NCBI GenBank assembly: GCA_029582165.1
Contig: CM055877.1
Span: 3,578,023-3,642,022 of the forward strand
Length of the DNA stretch: 64,000 nt
Source: Portulaca oleracea
Taxonomy: Eukaryota; Streptophyta; Magnoliopsida; Caryophyllales; Portulacaceae
Direction of reading: 5' to 3'
Shown here in pieces: positions 1 through 12,128 of this stretch; positions within the stretch are counted from its first letter, which is position 1; the number at the start of each line of letters is the position of its first letter. The notes beneath the pieces are model-generated. The model saw only the letters and a list, made by a program, of their open reading frames with translations, searched no databases and was not told the origin of the DNA. Both the position numbers and the translations under genes were made by a program.

Positions 1-568
1 TCAATTTATCTTTTAGATTCGACCATTTTCAAGGCTATGTTAAACTAACAAAGTGACATGTTATAAACTTTAGTGAACGATATTGGAGAAGCTAGTGAAC
101 AATTTTAGTAACATACATAATGACAAGTGAACAATTACAATTTTATGAGTGAACAATATGATATATGCCAGTAAACAATCACACTAATGGGAGTGAACAA
201 CTTTAAACTATGTCAGTTGAATTAAGTGAACAATGTAGTGCAATAAGTGAACAACACAATTGAATTAAGTGAACAATATAGTTGAAGTAAGTGAACAATA
301 TTGATTAAGTTAGTGAACAATTTTGATTAAGGCAGTTAATGAAAATTTGTAAGTGAACAATCACACTTTTACTAGTGAACAATATAATATCTACAAGTGA
401 ACGATCATACTAATGGGAGTGAACAACTATAGTAACCCATGATTGACTTGATAGCTTCTATGTAACTGTTGTTGGTAACCGTCAATTTTTTGCTGAAATT
501 AAAAAAAAATACCATCCTACGTGGTTGTCATGTCATCTCCTGGAGCACCAGGAGCATATAATAATTTG
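1..568. mobile_element. Right end of a TIR element with gtgaacaa motif array (partial)
   Basis: From about 60 to 440 the motif (a)gtgaacaa(t/c) recurs roughly every 20-40 bases, nearly always in the same orientation. It is followed by a motif-free stretch and a short inverted repeat, CTCCTGG (537-543) / CCAGGAG (548-554), ending in GGAGCATATAATAA. The complement of this end resembles the ends of the complete 131-bp element at 61854-61984, which also carries the motif. I infer the right terminus of a nonautonomous DNA transposon whose left part lies outside the window. No coding region is seen. The superfamily is not certain; Mutator-like is the best guess. Confidence 0.55.
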
Positions 569-1335
569 CAGGTACTATTATATTCAAAGGCAAAACGGTA
601 AATTCTTATGTACTAATTATATTATTATATTGAAGTACATATATGAACACAAGCTAGCAGAGCAAGCTCTACAACACAACACAGTAAAAGTCCTTTCTAC
701 TGTGTGCTAGCTACAAATGCTCGACCTTTGGACGGAGTGATGATTTACTATATTTTTTTATTTATAAAGAACTTTTTATTTTAAAAAGTAAAAATTATGT
801 TACTTCTTCCATCTTTTCTATATGTTATTTGCAACTTTTTGTGATTTAATTTTAATCAACAATTTTCACATAATATTATTATAAAAAATACAGTATACTT
901 TTTTAATAATAATTTTTATTGAATATATATCAGGTAAGAGTTATGTTACTCCCTCCATTGTTTTATTTGTCATTTACACTTTTCATGGTTCATTTTTAGA
1001 CATCGTCTTTTTGTGCGTTAACGCAACTAACCGCAACGCAAATTACCGCAACATACTGCAAATTACCATTACCATTTTACTATTTCCACCGCAACTTACC
1101 GCAATCAACCGCAACTAACCGTAACGCAACGCAATACAAATGCAATGCACAAAAGAACGGTGCCTTAATTAATAATTTTTCACATAATATTTTTACAAAA
1201 GTATGATATTATACTTTTTCAATAGTAACTTTTATTATGAATTAAATGTAATATATCAATTTTATATGATTAATTAATATATAAATTAAGGTATTAACAG
1301 TGAAATTTTTTAACACAAATACTTAGACTACACGT
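569..1335. repeat. Two overlapping Stowaway-like MITE remnants with a nested hAT-like MITE
   Basis: Two decayed copies of one AT-rich repeat lie at about 800-940 and 947-1335. The second begins with CTCCCTCC, the hallmark of plant Stowaway (Tc1/mariner) ends, and shares its body with 60638-60865. It is interrupted at about 1001-1164 by a GC-richer insert with inverted ends (CATCGTCTTTTTGTGC and, on the other strand, CACCGTTCTTTTGTGC) and internal CCGCAAC/AACCGCAA motifs. That insert resembles the elements at 53240-53495 and 63474-63746. No gene is seen here. Confidence 0.5.
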
Positions 1336-2700
1336 ACTTAATTAAAAATGAAAGGATTACTACATTTTTATTATGATTATGATTATAATTGTATTTAAAA
1401 TCTTTGCTAAGATTAATGTTTTGCTTATATTAATCTTCTGGTGAGCCAAATTTGTAATTTGACACCTGTTAAATTATGTGGGTGAGTCTAATTTCAAGCA
1501 TGCATGCTAGCACACAGCCACCCTTAAACAAAATTGTCAAATTAAAATTATATTCTAGTAAATGAATGAGGGATGATACATAAGCCATGGTCTTTTGTTA
1601 GGTTATTTTAAGGTTTAGATGGATAAGTTAGAATAAGTTGAGATAAATTAGGATAAGTTGTGATGTTTTTTTGGGGAATTATGGTTTTTTTTTTTAAATT
1701 GTGTTTGGTTTAGATAAGTTTGAATAAGTTGGATAAATTGGGAGAATTATATCAAAACTAACCAAATAACAGGGTGGTAATACGAAACAAATTTAAGTTG
1801 GTGTTAAAACCCAAATCCATAATAAAGGGCGGAGAGGGGAATAAAGGCGAATCATCATGATCACTGTCGATCTACCATCTACACTGACATTGAAACAAGG
1901 ATATAAAGTTCTGGAGAATTGAATTCATATTGGAAAAAATTGCCTCAAAAAATGATATCTTTGATGATATCTTTTGGAGAAAGAAAAAATTTGCCAGGGA
2001 GGTAAAAACAGAGAAACAAAGAAACATTATTTATAATATATCTTCAAGACAATGGTTGCTTTGAACCATCTGGGATCTTAAACTACTCCACTAATCAATT
2101 TATTTTGAATTGGAGAGAAAATTAATACAGAAGTTAGTCGGCAAATTAAATTAATACAGAAGAAGGAAAGCTTACCAAACCACGAGCGACGAGCTGGTGC
2201 AGACGTTGGCGAATGGCGGCAGAATTGGAGAGGCCGGCGGTGGGTGGACGTCGAGGGCGACTGGCAACGGAAGACAGATGTTCTCTGATTATTGCAAAAT
2301 AACAACATAAACGACATAAGCTAGCTTCTGGGTACAATAATACGAATGATCAAGACAGAAAACAGACGTTCTCTTATTATTGCAAACACCTACCAGAGCA
2401 TATTGTCCAGAAATGATGTAAGCTACATTACCTGTGAAGAAATAGGAGGCCTTTTTCTGCAGCTCAAGTTTGATGAATCAGGATAAGAGGAAAATGAAGA
2501 AATTAAGTAATGGCTTGGAAAAGAACCCAAAACCTAGAGAATGAAGAGAGAGAGAGAGAGGTAGGGAAGGAGTGAAGAAAATACTACAAATGAGTCGTCA
2601 GTACGAGAAACACTGTAACATGCATGCAAATCTGGAAAAACAAAAAGAATAACCATTGACCATCAACCATTATCATCATCACATTAATTAACATCTCCAA
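1336..2700. other. Non-coding stretch with a dispersed low-copy repeat (about 2340-2700)
   Basis: No convincing gene. A GC-richer patch at 2165-2300 gives two small overlapping minus-strand ORFs of 63 and 79 codons that match nothing I recognise. The segment 2540-2700 (GA-rich run, gtagggaagg, gagtcgtcag, then CATCAACCATTATCATC) is related to 24480-24800, so it is a dispersed repeat of unknown type. Confidence 0.4.
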
Positions 2701-4346
2701 TTTACCCATGAGATGTAGATCAATTAAATTAAATTTTAAAAGAGATTTGCCACGTTATTGAGCTAGTTATTTTGCCATAAAAAGAAAGTTTAGGAGTGTT
2801 TTAAAAGTAACTATAAAATGGAGGTATTTGTAAATTATTTTATTTTCAACTTTATTTACATGTCTTTAAGTTAGTATAATATTTAGTTTTTGAATAAAAT
2901 TACAAAGTACTACCTCAGTCTCAAAATATTTGTCTTTTGATTAAATTTTGATAATTTATTATTCACAAATTATAATAAATTACTTTATGAAATTTTCATT
3001 ATTAAAATAAGTACCTTAGTAAAAATTATAACGACGATAATTTCATATTATAACTTAGGGTAACGTGAAACATTTTGGAATGGTATGCTAGCATAAGAGT
3101 AAATGAAAATATCATAATGGGACCCACGAACTGCTCAATTAATCCTATTGCTACGTACCCGTACTTGAAGTGGGACCCACTCGATGCATTTATTCCTATC
3201 ATCTGAAATGGGAATAGGTATTATTTATTTATATGTGTCAAGTACGGAAAGTCACCATCGCCAAGGAAATTGTGTAAATAAATACAAAATTGAGTGTAGA
3301 TAATCCAAAAGAGAACAATGGATGGAGAAAAAAAATAAAATTTATTGTGAATAATTATCTGAATTGATTAAGTTTTTGAAATTTACCTTGTTGATGTCCT
3401 TTACTTTAAAAAAAAAAAAATTCTGAAAGATTGTCAAACGTTACGCTTAACAGATTATCTCAATAGTAAAATTTGTCATATGTAATGCGTGCATATTTTT
3501 TTTTTTTAATTTGGGGCAATGCCGGGATATTTGTATTCTTATAACAAATTAAAATTTAATTGATATCAACTAATAATTTATTTATTTTACATTTAGAACT
3601 TCAATTAATATTTTGATATGTTTGTACTTAGAAATTTTGCACCATGCCTATATGAACCAAAAAAACGATGACATGAATATCTATATTACAAACACACAAA
3701 ACAAGAAAGCTATTTCTCCAGAAAAATCATCCTTACTATAATTACATAAACATGGCATACTAAAATACTTTATGTTTACATTTTGGCTAACAAGATGAAA
3801 TGATAATATATGTAAATCCTAAAAATCTTAACATTTATTTTGTTTAAATAATATTTTCTAAATTTAACTACAGTACATTCCAATAAACATTTTGAAAAAT
3901 GAAACAAAACAACTCCTCCTAAGTACTAACCCACGTATAGTAAGTTGTAACCACCCCAACACATGCAGTAATTAGTGTGGGTCCCATCAATTATAAGTTA
4001 AATTGACAGCTAAATGCCTATAGTTAGTAGATATATTAAAAGTTGTGAAAATTCTATCCTCCTACGTCACTGGATGAATGTTGGTCTTTGAATCAAAATA
4101 GACCATGGACTAAGTTGTAGAGCAATGCATGCATCATGTTGAATAAGGCTTAGTATGTACCTGGATGTAATAAGTTAAATTCAAACAAAGATTATGCCCT
4201 TCACATTAGAATCAATGCCTTGATATGTTTCTGATATGAAGTATGAACATGTCATTGTCAGCCCGCACTATCAAGAGTACATTGAATATGTCACAAGTCA
4301 TATAACTGCACAAACAAAGCAGAGAGGATTGACTGTCAATTCACTT
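2701..4346. other. AT-rich intergenic sequence
   Basis: Poly-A/T runs and remnants only. A short block at about 3120-3195 (gctacgtaccc ... gtgggacccactcga) echoes a piece of the repeat shared by 6575-6835 and the RH47 upstream region. No ORF or RNA gene is supported. Confidence 0.5.
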
Positions 4347-4546
4347 GGGGAGTATTTGGTAGGAACTCTAGAAAAAAAATTTCGAGAAAGATTTTCATAG
4401 GAAAAATTTCCCTTAGCCCTTCTAAGTGAAATTTTCCCTAGGAAAATGGTGGACCCATCGTAAAAATTTTCTCGAAGTTAACCCACATCTAAATATGGGG
4501 AAAATTAACCATTTCCCCGGAATTATTGACTAGCCAAACTTACCCT
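4347..4546. mobile_element. Small hAT-like foldback MITE
   Basis: The ends GGGGAGTATTTGGTAGG and ...CTAGCCAAACTTACCCTT are roughly inverted, and the interior folds back (gaaaattttccc/gggaaaatt motifs). It resembles the insert in XTH-3 intron 2 (54755-55172) and a decayed copy at about 8990-9130, which ends accaaacacac. Boundaries are approximate. Confidence 0.35.
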
Positions 4547-5636
4547 TAATAATATGCCAAGCTTGCAAGCAAGTCCTTCCTAAAATAACATCATGGAAGT
4601 TTCAACAAAAAATATTTCCCATTTCCAAAAACACAGATTTTACACGTAAACCCTCACATTCAATTATTCCTCAACTATAAACAACTATGCTAGAGAAGCT
4701 TGTTAAAGGAAAAATATTAATAATAGTAAGGCAACTCTCTTGGTACAAAAATGCAAGATAATTGGGATTCTTAATTGTGGAGTTGTACAGTAGAGTTATA
4801 ATACAAAGTGGTTGAGCTTCAAACAGTATAAAGCCTGATAATATAACCTGATGAATGTTAGCTCTACAGTCTATAGACAGGATAGACCCCTTTCTTGGCT
4901 TTGATTTCAGTCAAGCAAGAAATGCAGCCATCGGCAAGCTCGGTCCTAATATTTTTGGGGCCCCGGGCGATATAATAAATCAATTTATAAATTGAGGCCC
5001 TTTTAAAAAACGTGTCAACATTCATATATATTAAACAAGGATACTAAAAATTTAGTCAAAATGCATACCTTAGAAAGATTAGACTTTTTTTCCTTAAAAT
5101 AGATATAAAATATGGCTCTTTTATGCCCAACAATGCACCACAAAAAAAAATAAAATCATTCGAGTATGCATAAATGAAAATATAGTCGCGGTTTTATATG
5201 GAAAATAAATTTAAACATTCATATAGCGTAAATTAAATAAAAATAAAACAACCAAATATTCACATACAACCGAGACAATACTAAAAAAAATCCATCATTT
5301 TTCATTATAATAAATAGAGATATAATATCAAAGCATTTATACTTAAAATAAGCATGGATTATGGTAATTATAAATCTCTTTTGTCAAAGCTTGTGGGCCT
5401 TTCTGAATTCAAAAAAAATTTGAAAAGCTGAGATTTGAGAATAATCAAATTAACAAGGAAATGGGCCTTTGTTGAATTCAAAAAATAATAATAATAATTG
5501 AGATTTGAGAAGAATCAAATTAACAAGGAAATGAAACACATGAGTCCTTGCATTCCCTTTTAAGCATGTGAGCCTTTGCTGAATTAATTTTTCCAAAAGA
5601 AATTAAAAGAAAAATAAAACAATAGATGGGTTGCTT
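4547..5636. other. AT-rich intergenic sequence with a two-unit tandem repeat
   Basis: No gene. A unit of about 68 bp (gcctttctgaattc... gagatttgagaa... aatcaaattaacaaggaaatg) is present twice in tandem at about 5398-5533. The rest is A-rich with no clear motifs. Confidence 0.4.
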
Positions 5637-6035
5637 GTGTTAATAACTAATTTAGGTATTATTAGCATACTTTTATGCATTTTACATGTTTATTAGGTTT
5701 TATTATATTTTATCATTTCAGTTTTTAAGGTTGTAAAATGAAACAAAAAAAATACTAAAATTGAAAATAAAAACCTAACTAATCCTAAAGCTTACCCTAC
5801 CCCTAAGCCCGCCTAACCCACTACCTCCCCCTTTTTATATCGGCCCACATTCCTTCTCCAGCCCATTTCTCCATCAGATTCTCCCTAATACCCAGTACCC
5901 GTCCCAATTCCCCCCAATTCTATTTGGCCCATACCCATTCCCCCAATCAGCCCCACTACTCTTCATTTCATTCTCCTTTTCCCAATTCCCTTTCCTTTTC
6001 CACTTTTCCCTCATTTCTTTGTCTCTTTCTTCCCA
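5637..6035 (+). mobile_element. Truncated fragment related to the LTR family A
   Basis: The order of motifs (ttttacatg... tttattaggtttt... ttgaaaataaaaacctaa... followed by a C-rich run of aaacccac/ccaattccc) parallels the 5' part of the family-A solo LTRs at 7154 and 12129, but at lower identity. The copy breaks off near the foldback element that starts about 6060. No matching right end was found. Confidence 0.4.
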
Positions 6036-6059
6036 AAAAATAATTATTCAGAGGTACCT

Positions 6060-6369
6060 AACTTTTGGTGAAATGTTTTTCAGTACCGCAACTTTTTAAA
6101 ACTCATTTTGGGTACCTTTAGTTTTTGGGTTAGTAATTATTAGATGTTTTTCCGGTCATCAACTTAGTTAAGTGACCAAAATACTATTATTGTTCCATTT
6201 TTGACGAAATACCCTGAAGAAGAAAAATAAGGGTATTTTGGTCAATTAATAAAATTGATGGCCGGAAAAGCACCAAATAATTACTAACCCAAAAAGTAAG
6301 GGTACCTGAAAATGAGTTTTGAAAAGTTGGGGTACCGAAAATAGTAAATAGCTACCACGGGCAAAAGTT
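6060..6369. mobile_element. Foldback MITE with long inverted arms
   Basis: The left arm (agtaccgcaacttttt... aaaactcatttt... gggttagtaattatta... ttttccgg.catcaa) is repeated in reverse complement on the right (ttgatggccgg... taattactaaccc... aaaatgagtttt... aagttggggtacc). The two arms of about 130-150 bp cover most of the element. No coding capacity is seen. Confidence 0.6.
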
Positions 6370-6574
6370 TCGTTTCAAGTCAAATTCAAGTTGGTCAAAT
6401 TCATCAACAAATAAAGTCGAACGGAATCTTTTTCCCATACTCAATTTTTCCGAATCGAATAAGATCGGACAATTCGAACGAAATTTAATCTGGATCAAAA
6501 TTAGGTTCAGACAATAAATAAAAGAAAAATATTATATGTGAATATCTGGCCAATTTCAATCAGTATCGAAACTT

Positions 6575-6835
6575 AAAAACGAAAAATCTATAGCAGAACC
6601 TAGTCTTTTTGAGTTGGATAAACCTAAATATTCACACCAGACAAAATTTTGCAAGTGCTACAACTAGCAAGCATAGCAAAGAAGAGACCGAAAGAGGTCG
6701 AATAGCAACAATCGAACCCACGACCTACTCGATTAATGCTACATACCCAGCCACTAATGCAATGGGACCCACTCAAAGCACAATAGCTTCCTCTTTTCTC
6801 TCCCTCTCCAAAACCCTATCGCGGCAGTGCCAAGG
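6575..6835 (+). repeat. Stray copy of the RH47 upstream segment, with a tRNA-like (SINE-like) core
   Basis: This segment matches 32685-32940, just upstream of the RH47-like gene. Shared blocks include ttggataaac, caagcatagcaaagaagagacc, caatcgaacccacgacct, gggacccactc and ccaaaaccctatc. Read on the minus strand, AGGTCGTGGGTTCGATT resembles a pol III B box, so part of it may be an old tRNA-derived SINE. Homology continues beyond that core into the C/T-rich 5'-UTR-like block, so a simple SINE does not explain all of it. No helicase coding sequence follows. A short ORF crossing it is not considered real. Confidence 0.55.
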
Positions 6836-6879
6836 TATATACACACACTTTAATGGTATAGTGTGAACGGGCCAATAAT

Positions 6880-7035
6880 CACATAAAACCAACGCACTAG
6901 CCTTACATCTAAAATAAGACTTTCATAGAGGGTAGGATCCATTTCCTATTAAGGGCTTGTAATACCTTTGTGCTCTTTGGCTCTTGCGGTTTTCCAGTTG
7001 AATAAAATTTGGTTCACTAGCCATCAATTATCCAA
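6880..7035 (+). mobile_element. LINE 3' tail fragment
   Basis: The sequence ggcttgtaatacc... ggctctt... ttgaataaaa... ttatccaaaaaaagaaaaagg closely parallels the 3' end of the LINE at 17290-17385 (ggcttgtaag... ggctctttgg... ttgaataaaa... cgaaaaaaagg). It ends in an A-rich tail. I read it as a severely 5'-truncated L1-type insertion. Confidence 0.5.
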
Positions 7036-7153
7036 AAAAAGAAAAAGGATGTGTTGATTGTATTATACTAATATAATTATAAATTAGTTAATGTTGCTAA
7101 TATTTGTTGAGATAGTATATATATATATTTATATTTTAAAATGTATGGAAAAG

Positions 7154-8774
7154 TGATTATTCCGTATTTTACATGATTTTTCCTCTTTATTCTTTATTTG
7201 CTTGTTTTTATAATAATTAAATTAGGATTTTTATTGTGTTTTTACTCATTTGACTAATTTATTAGATTTTAGGTCTTTTTATGATTTTAGTTGTTATTAT
7301 TAGTAAAAAATGAAGCAAAAAGATAATTATTGAAAATAAAAACTAAACCTAATTTTTCCTAATTCTAAAACCCAAATTCCATCTTCTCCCTCCTTCCTCA
7401 TCACTCTTCGTCCGGCCCAAAACCCCACTAATTCCCCTCACTCCGGCCCAATTAGTCTCACACACCGACCCACCTAAGCCTAACCCATTTCCCTCCAAAC
7501 CTAAACCCACCGAAGACTCTCCCTGGCCCATTTCTCTTCTCCAGCAAAACGCCTAAGCCTAAACCCAGCCCAACATTTCCCCCCTTTTCCTTTTTCTCTA
7601 CCCACCGCCCACTAACCCTAATCCCTATAACCCACCATTTCCCCTCCCCTTTTCCTTCAACCGATAACCCACTTCACCCAATTCTTCTTTGTTCTTTCTT
7701 TTACTTTTTGTTTCCCTTTGTGTCATTTAACATCTATTGTTGTTTTTTTAGTTGGTTTTTAGTCGCATATTAGGATTAGTAGGGTTGAGTTCATTAGGGT
7801 ATAGGTCAGATTAGGTTAATTAAAGCTTGCTAATTGATTTGTCAGAGCGTCTTCAGGCTCTTCTTGCGGATATGGCGCGCAGAGTTGCTAAGTTTAGATG
7901 TGGTTCGGGCTTCATTCGTGGGGACCCTGTGACTGTTGAGAAGTGGCTTGAGGAGACTTGGCGAAAAGGGGGAAAGTGTTAATTTTTTGTGTTTTGTTTG
8001 TGTTGTTTGTTCTGATTTTGTTTGTCTGGCTTCTTGTTGGTTGCTGTCCTTTCGTTGTACTTTTCGTTGCGGCTTTCGCGGTGCTATTGCTGTTTCTTCA
8101 GCCTCTTTTGATTTTCAATAATAAAAAAAATAGAAATTAAAGTAAATTGGGTCTTAAGTAGTTAATCAAATGGTTAGTAGCTAATTTTTCTTGGCTTAGG
8201 GGAATGTTTTAACCTCTAATGGAATCTCTTTTCTAAGGTTTGACTTAGTTAGGGCATTAGGTCTTGTTTTATGAGTTTTTTCATTGACTATGGGGTTTAG
8301 TATGAGGCAGGAGTCTGCTAAACCTACTTAAACATGGTCTTTAGGGTGATTACATGGAATACTCGAACAACTTTCATTCATTTAGTGGAGAAGTTCGGGT
8401 AGGGTGAATTGCATATCAAGCCCTCTAGGCGAGTCCTCATTCATTTAGTGGACAAACCTTGAGGGCCAAATTCGGGATAAGCTCGGAGAGACCCCGGAGT
8501 GGCTTTATTCTTGCAATAACCCAACTTCTATCTAGGCCTAGTGTCCTAACCGGGACTACCTCGTGATTGAGTGACGTATAGGCAGTGAAAGACCGACCAT
8601 CTAGCCTTTTCCTTCCTTTTACTGTGATTATCTATTTTAGTTTCTAAAACTTCAAGGATTATGGAAATCCAACCTAGTAGGTGAGAGTTCGAGTGACTTT
8701 TAGGTTCGATAGCCCCAACTCCCTGTGGATACGATATCAAAACCCGGCAACCCGCACTATACTGCACACGAACA
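7154..8774 (+). mobile_element. Solo LTR, family A copy 1 (TSD AAAAG)
   Basis: The element begins TGATTATTCCG, ends CACGAACA, and is flanked by the perfect 5-bp duplication AAAAG (7149-7153 and 8775-8779). It is 1621 bp. A second copy lies at 12129-14439. The C-rich block (7370-7690) and the end motif ccaactccctgtggatacgat are shared. That end motif resembles ends I associate with plant Ty3-type LTRs, though the lineage is not certain. There are no internal coding domains, PBS or PPT beside it, so this is a solo LTR. The small ORFs inside are not genes. Confidence 0.85.
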
Positions 8775-8779
8775 AAAAG

Positions 8780-10410
8780 GAGGGAAGCGATTTGAAGGGT
8801 ACATTTTGGCGGGATTGAATATGGTGTAAGTATACATTCAAAAAAATAACATTTCAATTATCTACCTATAATTCATATTTGAGCTTTTTTTAATCAATTT
8901 TATTGTGTTACAAAATTTCGAGCAAAACCGTTAATGTTGAATTTCACCCTCAAATTTCAGTTAGAGTTAGTAGTGAAAATCGATCCAACAATCAAGGGTG
9001 GAAAATATTTTTCTAGGTTAAACAAAGGAAGTCAATTTCCTTCCTTTAGAGAAAAATGATCGTCTTTGGAAATTACTTTCCAAACTTTTTTTGTACCACA
9101 CACTAGAAAATTGGGACCAAACACACTTTTAATATACCATTAGGTATGAATAGGTAAAAATAGTTAAATAACCCATAAAATAATATAGGAGTGTTGTAAT
9201 GAAAAATAAATAAGGGAGTTTGGAGAGGGAGTGATGGATGGTGGATACATAAAGGGCAAGTTAGGGACAACATATAGCATGTTGACGCTCTTTCTCCATT
9301 TTTGTAAATTTAATTATATTCTTTTTGATTTGAATTTGGTTATGTTAAAATGGTATAATGTTCTTCTTTAGCTGTAAAAAAAAAAATGATATAATGTTGC
9401 TAATATTTTTGTTGCTTGTGTTTTGTAGTTGGAGGTCATACAAGTAAAATATTATGGTGCTTAACTGAACCAAACTGGTGCTTCCGTGAATACATACCTT
9501 GTGTGTGTTTAGGGATGCCAACCTATCAACAATTTTTTTTTAAAAAAAAATTGTCATACAATAGTTATTTCTTAATTTATTAGATGATTTTTTTATTTTT
9601 AAATTAATTGAATTATAGTTATTATTTTTGTATCTATCAAAATTATTTTTTAGGTTGATTTAACTATAATTATTATTGTTTATGCTTATGGAGGTTATTT
9701 TATAAGCATGGTAGTTTATGTTTATGGGCATTGTAGTTTAGCTTTATGAGCATTATAGTAAACACGCCAGATGATGAAAATTTATATTGGAGGTTATGGA
9801 CATTCATATTTTGATTTATGAGCATATGTGTACTGGTTTATAAGTATTGTAGTTTAGACTTATGAGCGTTGTAGTTAAGTTTATGAGCATTCATATACTG
9901 GTTTATGAGTATTATATAAAATGTTAGGTTATGAATTAAGTTAATGTGATCAATTTTGTATGATGAATGATTACACAAAGTAAGATATTAATGGTAAAAA
10001 AAATTTCATAGAAATTTAAATGAAAAATAAAAAAGAATAGAGGTTGTATTAAATATTAAAATAATGAAAGAAAGTTGGGATGCACATTGAATAAAAATTG
10101 ACTACATATTACAACAAATAAAAAAAAGTAAAATAGGCTGATTCACTCTCATCCCATATTTACTACTTACTAATACATCAATTTTTAGACTAAGTGCAAG
10201 TCAGTGTCGTTGTATGTACTGGTATAAGATGATGCATGTCGATGTAGGTAAGTGTCAAACTCCATTAACTACATATCTTTAAACCTTAAATGTGAAAATC
10301 CCCCCTTAAGATTGGTACTGTAGAAGTGAACAGTAATTTTAGTTACTGTTCCAGTCTACAGTATTTGGGCATTTTGGTCCAAAATAGAGTTGGGCTTTAG
10401 TCCAAAGGCA
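8780..10410. other. Intergenic sequence with a TTATGAGCAT motif cluster
   Basis: No gene is seen. About 8990-9130 looks like a decayed hAT-like MITE ending accaaacacac. Between about 9660 and 9925 the motif (t)ttatgagcat(tgtagttta) recurs about ten times in one orientation with variations. The rest is AT-rich. The LINE to the right may begin near 10400. Confidence 0.45.
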
Positions 10411-11166
10411 TCTATTTTCCCAACCTTCCATGTAAAGCAGCTGAAGAAGCTTTCGCATTCTTTGATCTTCTTTTGCCTTTTCTCTCTAGATTTTCAACCC
10501 CATAGTTGATTCTCATCTTGAAAGGAGTGCTGGGTTTTAGTGAACCTGGACAACACACATGCATGGCTGTTGAGGGTAAACTCTCTTTGCCAGAATGTCC
10601 AAAAGATGGAGAGAGCCACATGTATTTTGCATGTAATTTGTGACAAGTATAGAAACTCCAAACAACATTTAAGAATTGGTGGGCAATCCGAGGAGTTGAG
10701 GTCACTAGCAGAACAGGTTGCAACTCTTGAGGGCAAGGTTCTAAGAGCCTTGGGAATGTCCAACATAGAAAACAGTGTAGCTGCCCATGAGGATAATGGT
10801 GTGGAGATCAATGCCTCGGGAACACCGAAAGACAATTGTGAGGGGACAAATATTGGAGATTGTGGAAGCATTGATTTGCACTATATTCAAATTGAATAGA
10901 GAGACAACCTCCTTAATGCAAGATAAAATGGAGAGCTTGAGGTAACAACACAACTAGTTGATGACATCAACTCGTAATACATAATTAAAAAGGTGGAGGC
11001 CAGGGGAGTCGTGGAGAGAGATGATATTGGTTTCAGATTATTAGACGATCTTGATGAAGTTGGACAGACAAAGCAGAAGAGATCCTCGGGAGCAAGGAGG
11101 TGAGAAGTGCAAGAAAGAGAAGAGCAAGAAGAAACAAGAAGAAGACCAAAGGGAGGAAAGTTTGAG

Positions 11167-11830
11167 ATGAGAATCAGGGCGTGGAATGTTCAGTGCATTT
11201 GGTGCAGCGGGTAAAAATAAGTATGTCAGGGATAGAAAGAGTTGTTGGCTATTATGGGGATAGTAGAGACAAAGCATGCAAACTTCGATCACAAGGATGT
11301 CAAAAGATGTTGGGGTAGAGGAGAGATTGGATACTCACATATTCCGGCTCAGGGGGTATCAGGTGGTTTGATTATCATGTGGGACAAGGACGAACACCAA
11401 TGCTCAGAGGAACATAAAGGTGAGATATGGTTATGTATAGGAGGCAGATTTACGAAGGAAGAGTTGAAATGTTTCATAATTCTTGTGTATGCACCAAATG
11501 ATAGTGAGGCAAGGTGAAAGGTATGGACTCAATTGAAGGATTTCAGAAGCATCATCCATCAACCGATAATTGTGAAGGGGGATTTTAATGAGGTTTTATG
11601 TGCAGAGGAAAGGCGGGGTTGTCTGGAGATGACAGTTTCTATGACTATGAGAGAGTTTGCAGAATTTATACAAGACATCGGGGTGCAAGATGTACCTATT
11701 GATCAACAGTACACATATATGAGATCAAACGCAACCAGCCGAATTGAAAGAATCTTGATAGACTGCAAGTTGGTGACAAAGTTTCAGATGAACAAAGCAT
11801 GATGCAGAGATCAGTATCTCTCCGACCATC
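11167..11830 (+). pseudogene. LINE endonuclease (APE-like) domain, broken
   Basis: The frame opens with MRIRAWNVQ, the typical start of a plant LINE ORF2. It continues in shifted frames through VETKH, GGLIIMWD, ILVYAPND, GDFNEVL and SRIERILID, which are the landmarks of the APE-type endonuclease that nicks target DNA. There are stops after residue 15 (codon TAA near 11212), a frame change before 11242, a TGA after YAPNDSEAR (near 11515) and another after MNKA (11800). The frame after 11533 continues the domain. It is clearly non-functional. Confidence 0.8.
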
Positions 11831-12128
11831 TCTCAGTCCTTCTAACAACCTCAAAGTTGGAATGGGGACCCATTCCCTTGAGAAGTCAAGATGTATGGCT
11901 GGATTTTCCTGCCTTCACGGAGAGCTTCAAGAAAGAATGGTGTAGAGAGCACACTTGCCTGTTCATAAGCGACTCAAGGCAGTGAAACAGCCACTGAAGA
12001 ATTGGAGCAAGGATGTATTTGGAAACATAGATACCAAGATAAAAGTTATGGAGCATGAATTGAAGAAAATTGATAAGAATGCTCTTGCTAACAATCTCAA
12101 TCAATGCAATCGTGCAAGAAGAAATGCC

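Noticed and set aside
10412..10899. Minus-strand ORFs of 103 and 125 codons and + ORF of 119 codons as genes
   Set aside because: No domain; they overlap one another in the 5' part of the LINE and at most the + frame is an ORF1 remnant.
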